DNA of 64,000 bases from Phycisphaerales bacterium (GTDB taxonomy: Bacteria > Planctomycetota > Phycisphaerae > Phycisphaerales > UBA1924), in the NCBI GenBank assembly GCA_020831775.1, contig JAFIFZ010000053.1, positions 1-64,000 of the forward strand, in the 5' to 3' direction. This document shows positions 47,593-58,237 of this stretch, one piece after another. Numbering within the stretch: the first letter of the stretch is position 1; every line of letters starts with the position of its first letter. A model generated the notes under the pieces. It ran no database searches. It was not told the origin of the DNA and was given only the letters and a program-made list of their open reading frames with translations. The position numbers and the translations under genes were made by a program.

Positions 47593-49623
47593 TCAACCCG
47601 GCGTGTAGTAGGTCGGCGCCCCGGGCCCCACGGGCATCCCGAGGATGAACACCCAGAAGTAGAACAACGCCACCCAACCGATGATGAAGAAGATCGAGTA
47701 CGGCAGCATCGTCGAGATCAGCGTGCCGATGCCGAGTTTTCGGTCATATCGACAGGCGAAGGCGAAGATGATCCCGAAGTAGCTCATCATCGGGGTGATG
47801 ATGTTCGTCGTCGAGTCGCCGATGCGATAAGCCGCCTGGATCACCTCGGGGCTGTAGCCGACGAGCATGAGCATCGGCACGAAGATCGGCGCCGTCACCG
47901 CCCACTGCGCACTGGCGCTGCCCAGCATCAGGTTGACAAAGCAGCACATCAGGATGAACGGGATGAAGACCAGCGGGTTGTCCAGGCGCATCGCCCTGAT
48001 CGCGTCGGCCCCCACCACCGCCAGGATCGAGCCGAGGTTCGTCCATGCGAAGTAATTGACGAACTGGGCCGCGAAGAAGACCAGCACGATGTACAGCCCC
48101 ATCGAGCCCATCGCCGTCGCCATCCCGTCGATGACATCGCGGTCGCTTCGGATCGTGCCGACCACGCGTCCGTAGGCGACGCCGGGCACGATGAAGAAGA
48201 TGAAGATCATCGCGACGATGCCGCGGGTGAAGGGCGAGCGGAGGAGCTGGCCCGACTCCGGATCGCGCAGGACGCCGTAGCCGGGGATCACGAACAGCGC
48301 GTTGTTGATGGTCCCCTTCAGCCCGTCCTTGTGGGGGATGATGAGCGTGACAGATTTCGGCCGGACACTGGGCCTGTCTTCAAGCAGCCCGACCCCGATG
48401 ACTTTGAAGGGGATCCGATCCTCGCCGATGCGTTCGCCATCGGGCGTCGAGACGACCATCGAGCCCGGAGGCCTGGCGGCCCACTCCAGCACCGCCCGCG
48501 CGTGGCGCTCGGCCTCATCGCTGAGCCGCTGCGACGACCACTCGTCCTTGGACTCTTCGAGCGTCGTGCCCTCGGGGAGCAGGTATTCGCCCGCGAACTG
48601 CGGGCCGGCGAAGTACGCGAACAGCACGCACATGCCCAGCGCGGCCACGCCCGCGTGCTTCATGCCCCGCTTCTCTTCGGGCTTGAGCGGCTCCATCGAC
48701 ATGATCTGGTCGATGCCCTCCTCCGCCCGCGAGTCGTCGTAACGCCCGAGCTTGGGCTCGACGATCCGCGTGGTCACCCAGGTCCCGATCCCGGTGATGA
48801 AGAAGACACTGATGACCATGAAGTACCAGTTGACCGTCGGGGGCACCTCGTAGCCCGGGTCGATCATCCGCGCCGCTTCCTCGGTAATGCCCGCCAGCAG
48901 GGGATCGATCGTCCCGATGAGGAAGTTGGCGCTGTACCCGCCAGACACCCCCGCGAACGCCGCGGCAAGCCCCGCCAGCGGGTGACGCCCCAGCGAGTGA
49001 AAGATCACCGCCCCCATCGGCACGATGACGACATACCCCATCTCCGAGGCGGTGTTCGAGAGCACGCCCGCCAGCACCAGCGAGGCCGTCACGAGGGTCT
49101 TGGGGGCGCCCAGCACAATCGAGCGGACCGCGGCCGTCAACAGCCCGCTCTTCTCTGCCACGCCCACGCCCAGCAAGGCGACGAGCACCGTGCCCAGGGG
49201 GACGAAGCCGACAAAGTTGCTCACGAGGTTCTGGATGATCCTCCGGAAGCCGTCGCCGTTCATCAGCGACTCCGCACGGATCATCCCGTCCTCGGCCCGG
49301 TCGCTGGCGCCCTCGGGCCTGGGGTCCTCCACGGCGATCTGCAGCAGGTCGCCCGCGATCCCGCTCAGCAGGATCACACCGAGGGCGAAGAGCGCAAAGA
49401 GCGTCACCGGGTGCGGCAGCAGGTTGCCCAGCCACTCGACCACCGCGAGGAACTTGGCGAACCAGCCGCCCTGCTTCTCGGGGCCGCCCGCGCCGGCGTC
49501 GTCCTCCCCCTGCTCACCCGGGTTCTCGGGCGTCGGCCGGTCTTGCGGCGGGGTGCCGGGATCGCCTTCGGGCTCGGGGCGGTCGCCCGGGCCCGGCTGG
49601 TTGCTGCTGGGCGTGTCGCTCAT
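47593..49623 (-). CDS. AbgT-family transporter
   Basis: A 676-residue membrane protein. Residues 1-50 are a Pro/Gly/Asp-rich cytoplasmic leader, unusual for the family. Then about 12 transmembrane helices with LPHPVTLFALFALGVILLSG, GLLTAAVRSIVLGAPKTLVT, LSNTASEMGYVVIVPMGAVI and VSGGYSANFLIGTIDPLLAG, the AbgT signature. A long soluble insertion (about 340-430) lies in the middle. AbgT proteins carry p-aminobenzoyl-glutamate or export sulfa drugs. The loop length is longer than in E. coli AbgT. Confidence 0.85.
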   Translation of the reverse strand: MSDTPSSNQPGPGDRPEPEGDPGTPPQDRPTPENPGEQGEDDAGAGGPEKQGGWFAKFLAVVEWLGNLLPHPVTLFALFALGVILLSGIAGDLLQIAVEDPRPEGASDRAEDGMIRAESLMNGDGFRRIIQNLVSNFVGFVPLGTVLVALLGVGVAEKSGLLTAAVRSIVLGAPKTLVTASLVLAGVLSNTASEMGYVVIVPMGAVIFHSLGRHPLAGLAAAFAGVSGGYSANFLIGTIDPLLAGITEEAARMIDPGYEVPPTVNWYFMVISVFFITGIGTWVTTRIVEPKLGRYDDSRAEEGIDQIMSMEPLKPEEKRGMKHAGVAALGMCVLFAYFAGPQFAGEYLLPEGTTLEESKDEWSSQRLSDEAERHARAVLEWAARPPGSMVVSTPDGERIGEDRIPFKVIGVGLLEDRPSVRPKSVTLIIPHKDGLKGTINNALFVIPGYGVLRDPESGQLLRSPFTRGIVAMIFIFFIVPGVAYGRVVGTIRSDRDVIDGMATAMGSMGLYIVLVFFAAQFVNYFAWTNLGSILAVVGADAIRAMRLDNPLVFIPFILMCCFVNLMLGSASAQWAVTAPIFVPMLMLVGYSPEVIQAAYRIGDSTTNIITPMMSYFGIIFAFACRYDRKLGIGTLISTMLPYSIFFIIGWVALFYFWVFILGMPVGPGAPTYYTPG

Positions 49624-49774
49624 GGGCCCACGCTAGCCGAGAGCGGCGCTGCCGACAACACAACAGGCCCCGGCCCGACCAGACGCAAGCGAATGCGCCG
49701 GTCGGCAGTGCCTGCGCCGTGCGATCCGCGGGCCGCCGCGATCGCTGTGGGGAAAAGGCTGAAGGGGAAGAAAG

Positions 49775-49848
49775 TCAGGGCGACAGGATTCGAACCTGCG
49801 ACCTCGTGGTCCCAAACCACGCGCTCTACCAAGCTGAGCTACGCCCTG
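49775..49848 (-). tRNA. tRNA-Pro (TGG)
   Basis: A 74-base cloverleaf; anticodon loop TTTGGGA on a GTGG stem, T-loop TTCGAAT, acceptor CAGGGCG/CGCCCTG, discriminator A, no encoded CCA. Confidence 0.92.
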
Positions 49849-49978
49849 GTCTGGGGCAACTGTACCCGGCCTCCCGCCCGGAAGGGACGGGCGACGGCGC
49901 AAAAGAACGCGGCCGACTCGCGTGAGCGACGCCGGCCGCGTGGCGTGGGGCAGGTTCTAGCGCCCGGCTCGCGGACGC

Positions 49979-52900
49979 TCAGTTGGGGATCGGCACCTCG
50001 CGGAGGAAGACGATCCGGGGCTTGTCACCCGGGCGGACGACATTCGACCGGTCGACCACCATCACAAAGCGGCGGGCGACCGAGGGCGTCAGCGGGTCGG
50101 TCTCGCTCAGGTTCTCGACATCCGAACGCCGGTACCCGTGCAGCAAGAACCAGACCGCGAAGTAGTCACTGCGGACGCTGGTCGGGTTCATCGCCGCGTT
50201 GGCCAGCAGCAGCTCGGACTGGTACCCGCCCGCCAGAGCACTGATGCCGTCGATCTGCGGCAGCGAGCCGACGCCATAGCGGGTGATCGGCTGGTTCCCG
50301 GCCGCGAGGCGGTCGATGGAGTTTCGGCTCTGGACCTGGTCGCCGGGGGTGTAGGGCTGTCCGGGATTTTCGCGGTTGCGGAGGCGGAGAGCGCCCAGCT
50401 CGCCGGGCGTCCGCACGCCTCTCGCCTCACGCAGACCGGGGATCTGCGCCGTCGCGAGACGCCCGAAGCCTTCTTCGTTGATGTCAGTGAAGTCGACGAA
50501 GTAGTCGTCAAGATTGCCCGAAACCCCAGCGTCGAGCCTGGGGAGCAAGCGGGTCTTGTCGCGGTAGGCGGCGAGCGTGGAGGCGATGTCGGTGCGGCTG
50601 TCGTGGATCTGGGTCCACCACCACGAGTTCTGCTGCGGCAATGAGCCGACATAGCGGTCGCGGCTGGGGCTGAGCATCGGGATGGTGCGCAGCACCGCAC
50701 GGGACGCGGTATTGACATTGATCGTGCCAGGGATCACCTCGCCGGCGCCCGTATAGCCGGGGACGGCGCTGACCATCTCGGGGATCATCAGCGCCATGGG
50801 CACGCCGAGCCCGAAGACCACATCCCCGTTCGCCCGTGTCGGGCCGAAGACATCGGCGACCTTCGTTCGCGGAGCGCTGCTCACGAACGGCACGAAGTCG
50901 TCGAGCACCAACTGCCCGCGATCGAGGAAGACCGGCGGGCGGGCGAACCCCGCGACGAGTTGGTCGGTGCTGGCAGGCTGCGGGCGAACCCCGCCGGCGT
51001 CTTGATAGAGCTCCTCTGCAGGGTGACCGGTCCGGAGACCGTCGGCGTAGCCGGCGCTCAGCGCCAGCGCCTCAGAGAGCGTGACCCATCGGTCGCCGTC
51101 ATTAAAGTTCTCATTGTTCAGCGTGGCGGCGCTGAAGTCGGGCGTGTACGACGCGCCGACGGCCAGCGGCAGCAGCATGTCCGCCGGACGGCGCAGGTTG
51201 CCCAGCCGCCCCGCGCTGAACTCGATCCGGACATCGCTGGCGGACCGCCCGTCGGGGGTGCTGCCGATCACTTCACCCGTTACATTCTTCTCGCTGGCAT
51301 CGGTCCTGAAGTATGAGGCTCGCAGGAAGCGGTTGTCGATCTGTTCGACACCGGCCACGGGGATGCTCTCCCCGTCATGGAGCACCGTACCGAGGAAGGA
51401 CTGATGGTCCGCCGACCCCGGATCACCGAAAGTCAGGAAGGTTGTCGCTCTCGTAGACGACCGCACAGGCGGCGAAGGGAAGTCGGACGCGGCAAGGTTG
51501 CCGGTGCGGATGGAGGCCACTCCCGACGGCCGCTCGGCGCGGATGTTGAGCGCACCGTCCGGATCCTCAAAGCAGTACGCGGGCCAGGCGCCGACAGGCG
51601 AGTTCGGATCGCTGGGCCGACGCCAGACATCGAAGCTCATGATGGTTGCGCCGCGGTTGTAGTTCGGCACACCCTGGAAGCTGGTGGTCTGCTGGCGGTC
51701 GAAAATGCCCCACGCCTCGCGGATGCGCCCGCCTTGGATCGTGGTTGGCACAGTGGTCGTGCCGTTGTCGGTGATGTTGAGCTTCGGAGCGTCGAGGCGA
51801 TCGCTTTCGGGCAGGCGGAAACGATCTGCGAGGTAGTCGTTCGCCCGGAGGTTGACGCCGGTCGTGCCGGGCACATCGCTGTGGTCGATCACCTCGCCGT
51901 CGCCATCGCGGACCTCGGCGACCTTGGCTCTCCAGAGGCGCACTTCGTCCATCGGCGCGCCGTCAACACCGGCCAACAGATCGAAGAAGCCCGCGAAGGT
52001 TGCGCTCTGCTGGTACGCCGAAGGCTGCGGGTTGCCGGGGTCGCCGGGAAAGTTGACCATCGGCTGGGCCGGGTCGCCCTGGATCGGCTCGCAGATCACC
52101 AGGTTCATCCGTCCGCCGCTCGTGCCCGAGGCGAGGTTCTGGCGAAGGAAGCGCCCGATGACACCGACGCCGGTCGGGATCGGGCTGTCGTCCTCGACAC
52201 TTTGCATCCGGCCCTGGATCTCCGAAAGCGTCTCATTGAGGATCACGAATGTTCGCGACTGACCCGCCGGGATCGTGATCGGTTCGGAGCCCTTGATGTC
52301 CGCCGAACGGGAGAGCTCGGGCATCGTGGGATCGCCGCCGCCCGAATCGAGCATGCGGAACCCGTCGAGGTCGAAGAAGCGGCCGGCGATCTCGAAGTAG
52401 TACGGCGCGCCGCCCGGCGTGATCCGCTCTTGGGTGATGTTGATGGAGCTGTCGAACGGGTTGTGGAGCTGGATCGCGATGAAGCTGAAGACCGCGTCGC
52501 GATTGCCGCTGCCCCAGTTTGAATTGATCGTGATCTCGTACTGCTCCAGCGGCGGGGGCGGTTCGATTCCTTGCCAGTCCTGCCTCCGCAGGTAGTCCTG
52601 GTCGTCATTCCAATCACGCTCTGCGTCGGCGTACACATAGTAAGTTGCGACCTCGGTGATGAACGGCTGCGGCGAGATGCCGTAGATATTCACCGCGCGG
52701 GCCGTGATGTCCTGGTTTGCGCCCTGCGCGAGTCGTTCCTCGCCCGCGTCGAAGAGGTTCAGCACCGCGTTGAGCGTCTGCCCGGGGGAGCTGGCGGTCC
52801 AGGCCGCCCACGGGAAATCGCGGTTGGGCAGCGGGTTGCCGATGGCGTTGTTGAGCTCGCCTTGGAATGTCCCGTCCAGGAGCAGCGTCACGAACGGGGG

Positions 52901-55012
52901 CCCGCCCAGCGTCCCGCCGCCCCACAGATTGGTCGCCATGTGCGCCGCGGTGCGGAGCGCGAGCTCCGGCCCGCGGTACCCGTAGTGCAGCGTGTGCTGC
53001 TGGCTCGCCCCGGGGTTCCACGACCCGCCGACCGCCGAGGCGTAGGGCATCAGTGCGTCGGCGTAGATCTGGAACATCGACCGCGCCGCGTTCATCGACG
53101 ACACGGTCGAAGGCATCCGAACCTTCGCGTCGCGCTCCGGACGGAGCGCCAGATCCCGCTGCGTCGGCTCGCCCGGCTGCGAGAGTTCCAGCACCGTCGA
53201 TCGGAGCGGGCGGTGGCCGCTCATCGTCGTGATCCAGCGCCGGACATTCGAAGCGAACAGGAGCTGCGCATCGCGCTGCTCGCCGCTGCGATCCAGGCGC
53301 GTCGTCCGCATCGAACGGAGCGGGCCGAAACTGTCGGACTCCAGCGACCGGCCGTCGAACATGCTCTCGAGCGTGGTCTGCGTCGAGGAGTCGTTCAGAC
53401 CCTCGTAGGTCAGCAGGCCCGAGAGATCCGAAATCCCGAAGAGAGCCGGCATGCTCCACGCCGGATTGCCGCTGGAGATGCGGCCCGCTCCGACCAGTCT
53501 GCCGTAATCGGCGTACGCCATGACCCGGCCCAGCGGCGTCTGCGTCCACTCGCCGGTCTGCGGCGCGACGAACCAGATATCCGACGCATCCTTGACGCGT
53601 GCGTCACTCAGCAGCGGGCCGAAATAATCGCTGTTGAAGAAGGCGCTGAGGTCGTCGCCCTGACCGATCACATCCACCGGCGGCTTGTTGCCGACAAACC
53701 GCGAGAGCGCGAGCAGGTTGTACGCCGCGGTGCCGACCCGGCCCCGGACATCGTTGCCCGGAGAGCTGGGCGACTCGGTGTAGCCGGAATAGTCGCCGGG
53801 GAGGCCCTGCTGCTGCGGCTGGGGCAGGCCTCGATAGCCCAGGCCCTCCGAGCCCGGCGCGCTGCCGGGCTGGCGTGTGTCCTCGTACGCGTCCTCCATG
53901 CGGAGAAGGCGGAGCAGATCGACATCGGAGGGCGTGACGCCCGCAAAGGCGTTGAGCGAGCCGCCGACTTCCGGCGCCATCACGAAATCGCCGGCGGTGT
54001 TGACATTCACCCGCCCGGAGAGATCCACGATCCTCGCCGCGACAAACCAGCGGAAGGATGGATCACCGGTGATGAGATTCGAAGGGGCGGTCGGTTCGGT
54101 CGCGTCGACGAGGTGCGTCCAGCGAGAGTCGATCACGCCGTCGCCGCTGGCGTCGGCGTACTGGTAGAGCAGGAAGTTCGGGTCATCCCACGCAGGGTCG
54201 AGCGAATCGACGCGTCTGGCGGTGTTGACCTGGTTGGTGAACCAGTCGAACGGGCGGTTGGTGTCGGCCGCGTCGCCCGTCAGCGGGCGGGTCGTGCCCA
54301 TGGTCTGGGCGTTGGCCTGGGGCTGCAGCAGCCCGCTGCTGATGCCGTTGTCCTGCGTGGTCGGGGGCGCGTCGAAGTCCTCACGCAGTTTGAACAGGTT
54401 GACCGCCCGCCCGTCGGGGGCGATGTTGCTCATCGCCGGCCAGTCGAGGCGCCGGATCCACTCTGACTCACGGGCCGCGTTGGGCAGACCCGGGAAGCTC
54501 CGGTCCTCGCCAAGCAGATCGACCGGCTCGGGCGAGGCGAGGAACGGGTCGGCGCCGACGGGCGTCACCGACTGCGCCGTGGGCGGCGCTGTCGGCAGCA
54601 CGGGAACCGAGCCCGACGGACGGAAGCGCAGGAGGTCGCGCTGGCCCGCGGGGGGCGCGCTGCGCACATTCGGATCGATCGACGGGTAGTCCCATGTCTC
54701 GCGCCGGAAGCTCCACTGCGGATTACCCGCGTCGCCGACACGCTCGGGCGAGGGATACACCGAGAAGACATCCTCGGCCAGGATCGATGCGATGTAATCG
54801 GCCACCTGGCGCGGGACATCGTCCGTCGCCGCACGCGTCACAAAGGCGCGTCCGGCCCTGCGGTCGCTCTTGCCGATCGCGGCGTAGAAGACCGCGAGCA
54901 CGGTCATCAACGCGATCGTCCCGAGCACGAGCACGAGGATCGAGCCCCGCCGGCGACGCATCGTCGCGAGGATTCCCACGCCCCCGCTCTGCTGTTGTCC
55001 GCCATTGCGCAT
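49979..55012 (-). CDS. Very large GspK-like minor pseudopilin
   Basis: A 1677-residue protein from the ATG at 55012 with AGGAGAT. The N-terminal basic patch and helix GSILVLVLGTIALMTVLAVF (residues about 24-46) is the PilX/GspK-type membrane anchor. Late in the sequence (about 1420-1440) the helix-hairpin-helix GTINVNTASRAVLRTIPML, as in GspK, appears. The middle is long, Asp/Pro-rich and beta-structured, about five times the size of normal GspK. It ends the pseudopilin operon. Confidence 0.75.
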   Translation of the reverse strand: MRNGGQQQSGGVGILATMRRRRGSILVLVLGTIALMTVLAVFYAAIGKSDRRAGRAFVTRAATDDVPRQVADYIASILAEDVFSVYPSPERVGDAGNPQWSFRRETWDYPSIDPNVRSAPPAGQRDLLRFRPSGSVPVLPTAPPTAQSVTPVGADPFLASPEPVDLLGEDRSFPGLPNAARESEWIRRLDWPAMSNIAPDGRAVNLFKLREDFDAPPTTQDNGISSGLLQPQANAQTMGTTRPLTGDAADTNRPFDWFTNQVNTARRVDSLDPAWDDPNFLLYQYADASGDGVIDSRWTHLVDATEPTAPSNLITGDPSFRWFVAARIVDLSGRVNVNTAGDFVMAPEVGGSLNAFAGVTPSDVDLLRLLRMEDAYEDTRQPGSAPGSEGLGYRGLPQPQQQGLPGDYSGYTESPSSPGNDVRGRVGTAAYNLLALSRFVGNKPPVDVIGQGDDLSAFFNSDYFGPLLSDARVKDASDIWFVAPQTGEWTQTPLGRVMAYADYGRLVGAGRISSGNPAWSMPALFGISDLSGLLTYEGLNDSSTQTTLESMFDGRSLESDSFGPLRSMRTTRLDRSGEQRDAQLLFASNVRRWITTMSGHRPLRSTVLELSQPGEPTQRDLALRPERDAKVRMPSTVSSMNAARSMFQIYADALMPYASAVGGSWNPGASQQHTLHYGYRGPELALRTAAHMATNLWGGGTLGGPPFVTLLLDGTFQGELNNAIGNPLPNRDFPWAAWTASSPGQTLNAVLNLFDAGEERLAQGANQDITARAVNIYGISPQPFITEVATYYVYADAERDWNDDQDYLRRQDWQGIEPPPPLEQYEITINSNWGSGNRDAVFSFIAIQLHNPFDSSINITQERITPGGAPYYFEIAGRFFDLDGFRMLDSGGGDPTMPELSRSADIKGSEPITIPAGQSRTFVILNETLSEIQGRMQSVEDDSPIPTGVGVIGRFLRQNLASGTSGGRMNLVICEPIQGDPAQPMVNFPGDPGNPQPSAYQQSATFAGFFDLLAGVDGAPMDEVRLWRAKVAEVRDGDGEVIDHSDVPGTTGVNLRANDYLADRFRLPESDRLDAPKLNITDNGTTTVPTTIQGGRIREAWGIFDRQQTTSFQGVPNYNRGATIMSFDVWRRPSDPNSPVGAWPAYCFEDPDGALNIRAERPSGVASIRTGNLAASDFPSPPVRSSTRATTFLTFGDPGSADHQSFLGTVLHDGESIPVAGVEQIDNRFLRASYFRTDASEKNVTGEVIGSTPDGRSASDVRIEFSAGRLGNLRRPADMLLPLAVGASYTPDFSAATLNNENFNDGDRWVTLSEALALSAGYADGLRTGHPAEELYQDAGGVRPQPASTDQLVAGFARPPVFLDRGQLVLDDFVPFVSSAPRTKVADVFGPTRANGDVVFGLGVPMALMIPEMVSAVPGYTGAGEVIPGTINVNTASRAVLRTIPMLSPSRDRYVGSLPQQNSWWWTQIHDSRTDIASTLAAYRDKTRLLPRLDAGVSGNLDDYFVDFTDINEEGFGRLATAQIPGLREARGVRTPGELGALRLRNRENPGQPYTPGDQVQSRNSIDRLAAGNQPITRYGVGSLPQIDGISALAGGYQSELLLANAAMNPTSVRSDYFAVWFLLHGYRRSDVENLSETDPLTPSVARRFVMVVDRSNVVRPGDKPRIVFLREVPIPN

Positions 55013-55067
55013 TACGATCTCCTGCTGCTTTGACCCGTCCCGTTCGGGCGCTCGGCGCCCGGCCCTC

Positions 55068-57125
55068 TCAGCTTCCAAGGTCGAAGATGAACTGGTAGGT
55101 CTGCTCGAAAGTCGGATCTTCCGGGTCCGCAAGCGTCATCGTGATCCGGACCAGCTTTGGCCAGGGCCACTCCATCGTTTCCTTCGGCTGCACGGCCGCC
55201 GCCTCCGCCCGCGCGATCGGATCGGCGATGTTGGCGAGTTGCTGCGGCGTGCGGAAGTTGTCTTGGGCCCGCGGGTCGTAGATCGGGTCGGTCCCGGGCG
55301 CGAAGTAGGCGTAGACCGGGCCGCTCGCCACGATCGGATCGATGCCGTGGATGAGCCCCTCCTGCGCTGTCCAGAACCGATCCTCCCCATCGATACCACC
55401 GCCATAGTTCCGGCTCTCGATCGCCCGGAGCGATGGGCTGCGGTCCGCTTGACGGTCGGCGTCGGTGAGGAACTGACCGGTGACATTGTCGACCACCAGC
55501 GGACGCACCGCGTCTGGATCGAAGGAGATGTCGCTGCGGTAGAGCTTGATGAACGCCTGGTCCGAGCCCGGGGTGAAAGCCCCGGAGTTGTTGTTGTCCT
55601 CAAAGTCCGCCGAGCCGTACCAGATCAGCTCGCCGTGCCGGGGCGAACCGGGATCGTGCTCGACCTGACCGAAAGACCACTCGACGATGAACTCGCTGCA
55701 CGCGGCCGAGCGAGGCCTCGACGGCGCACGCACGCGGTCGCTGGAGGCGGTCCTGGGCCGGAACCCGACCGACCGAGCGCCGACGAAGTTGTTGTTCACC
55801 AGCGCGAGCTGGTCGTTGGGCCGGTCGGCCCGCTGGAACTCGTTGGCGTACTCGCGGAAGAGGTTGGGCGGCGAGAAGGCCGTCCGCATCCGCACGCCGC
55901 CGAGCGAACCGAGCTGACTGGGGCCGAACTCGGCGTCCTCGCCGTCGCTGTCGACGGGCATGAGCTGACGCATCCACGCGTGCATGGTCGAGACGAGCCC
56001 TGCGAGTTCCGCCTCGCTCTGGGGCAGCGGCGTGCCCCCGCCCGGCGCGTTGCGACGCGGGCGGACGCCGATCGGATCGTTGACGAACTCAGAGTCGTAC
56101 GGGCCGATCGGGTTGAACGCGCCGGCGCCGGGCCCGATGCCGGTGTGCATCGCACGGACATACGCCATCGCGTCAGGCAGGTCCATGGTCGCGATGTCGA
56201 TCAGACCGCTGGCTGCGATCATCCGCGCCGAGCGCGCCGCGCCGCCCTGGTGACGCAGCGTGGGTTCGGGCTGGCCGGAGTAGTCGAGCGCCTCGCCCAG
56301 GAGCGCGTTGGGATAGCGGAAGAGGGTCGGCATCGCCGGCTGGAACGCGATCTGACGCGAGCCGTCGCGCAGCCGCGGGTTGTTCGCGAGATTGCCCGTA
56401 AAGCCCGGGAACGCGTTGGGCACCTCGACAAGGTTCGCTGAAGGCGGGATGAGCACCGTCACATGGCGGAGCAGCGCCCACTCCGAGGCGAGCTCGTTCA
56501 CGCCGCCGGGCTGGCCGAGGTAACCCATCACCTCCGCGTCGTCGTGGAGGTTGAACCCCTCGCCGATGCCGAAGTTGAAGTCCGGCTCTTCCAAAAACTC
56601 GCGCTGCTGGTTGTTCAGCCGCGGAGAGTTGAGGTCCAGGAGCGAGCCGTGCCCGTAGTAGATCCTCGCTGTCGTGCCCGAGCGGTTCGCCAGCGTCGAC
56701 AGGGGCGACCTCGCCGTGGAGAAGTTCCCGTTGGCGAAGAAAACGATCTCGTCCACCCGCCGTGGGCGGCGCTCGGTCGTCGGCTGGTCGAGGTAGAGAG
56801 GCACCAGCAGCGGCTCGGGAATGCCGGAGGAACTGTACAGCGGACGGTCGTACGCGTAAGCGTGCCGGATCACCAGCGCGCCCTCGCGAGTGATCGCCCG
56901 GAAGTCCGCACGCATCTGGTGCTCGACCGACGCCGCGATGCGGTTGAGCTTGCTCACCCGCTGGCCGACACTGACCGTCGCGCCGGCGGACGCGAAGAGC
57001 GTCGCCAGTGCAAGCGTGATCAGCACCGCGGCGGCGATGCCCGCGAGCAATTCCAGAAGGGTGAACGCCTGACGCCGGCGCGACGAGGGCTTGGCCGGAG
57101 GCTGTGCTTGGAGGTGCTTGTTCAT
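55068..57125 (-). CDS. GspJ-like pseudopilin
   Basis: A 685-residue protein. RRQAFTLLELLAGIAAAVLI is a prepilin leader; the residue before the cut is Ala rather than Gly, and Glu5 is present. The body is about three times longer than usual GspJ and ends in ...QYIFDLGS. It overlaps the next gene by ATGA. It is placed between GspI- and GspK-like genes. Confidence 0.72.
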   Translation of the reverse strand: MNKHLQAQPPAKPSSRRRQAFTLLELLAGIAAAVLITLALATLFASAGATVSVGQRVSKLNRIAASVEHQMRADFRAITREGALVIRHAYAYDRPLYSSSGIPEPLLVPLYLDQPTTERRPRRVDEIVFFANGNFSTARSPLSTLANRSGTTARIYYGHGSLLDLNSPRLNNQQREFLEEPDFNFGIGEGFNLHDDAEVMGYLGQPGGVNELASEWALLRHVTVLIPPSANLVEVPNAFPGFTGNLANNPRLRDGSRQIAFQPAMPTLFRYPNALLGEALDYSGQPEPTLRHQGGAARSARMIAASGLIDIATMDLPDAMAYVRAMHTGIGPGAGAFNPIGPYDSEFVNDPIGVRPRRNAPGGGTPLPQSEAELAGLVSTMHAWMRQLMPVDSDGEDAEFGPSQLGSLGGVRMRTAFSPPNLFREYANEFQRADRPNDQLALVNNNFVGARSVGFRPRTASSDRVRAPSRPRSAACSEFIVEWSFGQVEHDPGSPRHGELIWYGSADFEDNNNSGAFTPGSDQAFIKLYRSDISFDPDAVRPLVVDNVTGQFLTDADRQADRSPSLRAIESRNYGGGIDGEDRFWTAQEGLIHGIDPIVASGPVYAYFAPGTDPIYDPRAQDNFRTPQQLANIADPIARAEAAAVQPKETMEWPWPKLVRITMTLADPEDPTFEQTYQFIFDLGS

Positions 57126-58237
57126 GGCTTCACCGTCATAATCCGCACCGCCGAGGGTGTCTGGGGCACGAACACGACCTCGCCGAGTTCACTCGATGTG
57201 CTCACCGTCCCGGGTACGGGCGGATCGACGATCAGCGCATTACTGCGTGCACTGTCGACGCCGCGGACCGTGTACACAACCCCGAGACGATCGACGAACT
57301 TCTGTCCGGGACGCGAGAGCTGCTGCCAGTTGACATTGTCAGAGCCGCCGCCGACGCGAATCAGCACACGGTCCCGCGGGAACTGCGTGCCGACACCCGG
57401 CTCGCCCGGCGGGGCGTAATTCACGCCCGGCTCGACCTCGAGGCTCACGATGTGCCCATAGGTCCCAAAGCCGTCGCCGGTCGCCCGGCCCGCCTCCGGG
57501 CCAGTCGGCCTGACCGCGGTCGCGATCCGCCTGCGATCAGCGGGGACATCCGCGTCCGCCAGCCGGTCGTACAGCGTGATCAGTCGGTTGTTTCGTCGCT
57601 CGTCGGGCAGGTTCAGCAGGCGGGCGTCGATCGGGCGGACGAAGAGCGCGATCTGGATCGGGTCGAGCACGCTGGGCTGCACCTGGCCGCCTGAACTGAA
57701 GCGTGTCGGCACCCGCCGGGCGACAAAGTCCCACACCAAGCGCGGACGCCCCGAGTTGTACGAGGTCGGGCGGGGCCAGAGCCGGTCGCCGACGCGGACG
57801 AGCAACTCCTCCCCGTCGTCGCTGACGGCCACGAGGATGTCGCCGAAGTCGATGCCCTGGATCTCGCCGGTGCTGGTGAGGAAGCTGTTGTTCTCATCGA
57901 TCAGGACCCACTCGCCGTCGCTCGACCAGTCCAGGTCCCGCCTCCAGGCGTCAAAGCCCCGGGGCATGTCGATCCCGTCGCTCTGCGCCTGCCCGGGGCG
58001 GGGCGGGAGCACGGCCCGGAAGCCGAGCGACTCGTGGGAGCGCAGCCAGCTCTCGGCGGCCGCGGCAGCCTCGACACCGCGCGTCTCGTCGACGGCGATG
58101 CGCTGCTCGCGCACCACCACCGGGAAGACCGCCGCCAGACCGAGCAGACCCAGCGACAGCACGAGCACCGCGATGAGGATCTCGACCAGCGTGAAGCCGC
58201 GACGGGCGCGGCGGGTGTTGATGCGTGCGTGTGCCAT
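57122..58237 (-). CDS. GspI/PilV-like pseudopilin
   Basis: A 371-residue protein. RRGFTLVEILIAVLVLSLGLLG with G at -1 and Glu5 is a classic prepilin leader. The rest is beta-rich. ATGA overlap with both neighbours. The size is two to three times that of usual GspI. Confidence 0.76.
   Translation of the reverse strand: MAHARINTRRARRGFTLVEILIAVLVLSLGLLGLAAVFPVVVREQRIAVDETRGVEAAAAAESWLRSHESLGFRAVLPPRPGQAQSDGIDMPRGFDAWRRDLDWSSDGEWVLIDENNSFLTSTGEIQGIDFGDILVAVSDDGEELLVRVGDRLWPRPTSYNSGRPRLVWDFVARRVPTRFSSGGQVQPSVLDPIQIALFVRPIDARLLNLPDERRNNRLITLYDRLADADVPADRRRIATAVRPTGPEAGRATGDGFGTYGHIVSLEVEPGVNYAPPGEPGVGTQFPRDRVLIRVGGGSDNVNWQQLSRPGQKFVDRLGVVYTVRGVDSARSNALIVDPPVPGTVSTSSELGEVVFVPQTPSAVRIMTVKP

Noticed and set aside
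47494-50244. 916-codon plus-strand frame spanning the AbgT gene and tRNA-Pro
   Set aside because: It crosses a tRNA gene and a clear membrane-transporter gene; low-complexity His/Arg/Asp-rich product.
57450-57466. CCATAGGTCCC in the GspI-like gene, similar to the phage motif
   Set aside because: Opposite relation to genes, in coding DNA, and only the CATAGGT core matches; likely chance.
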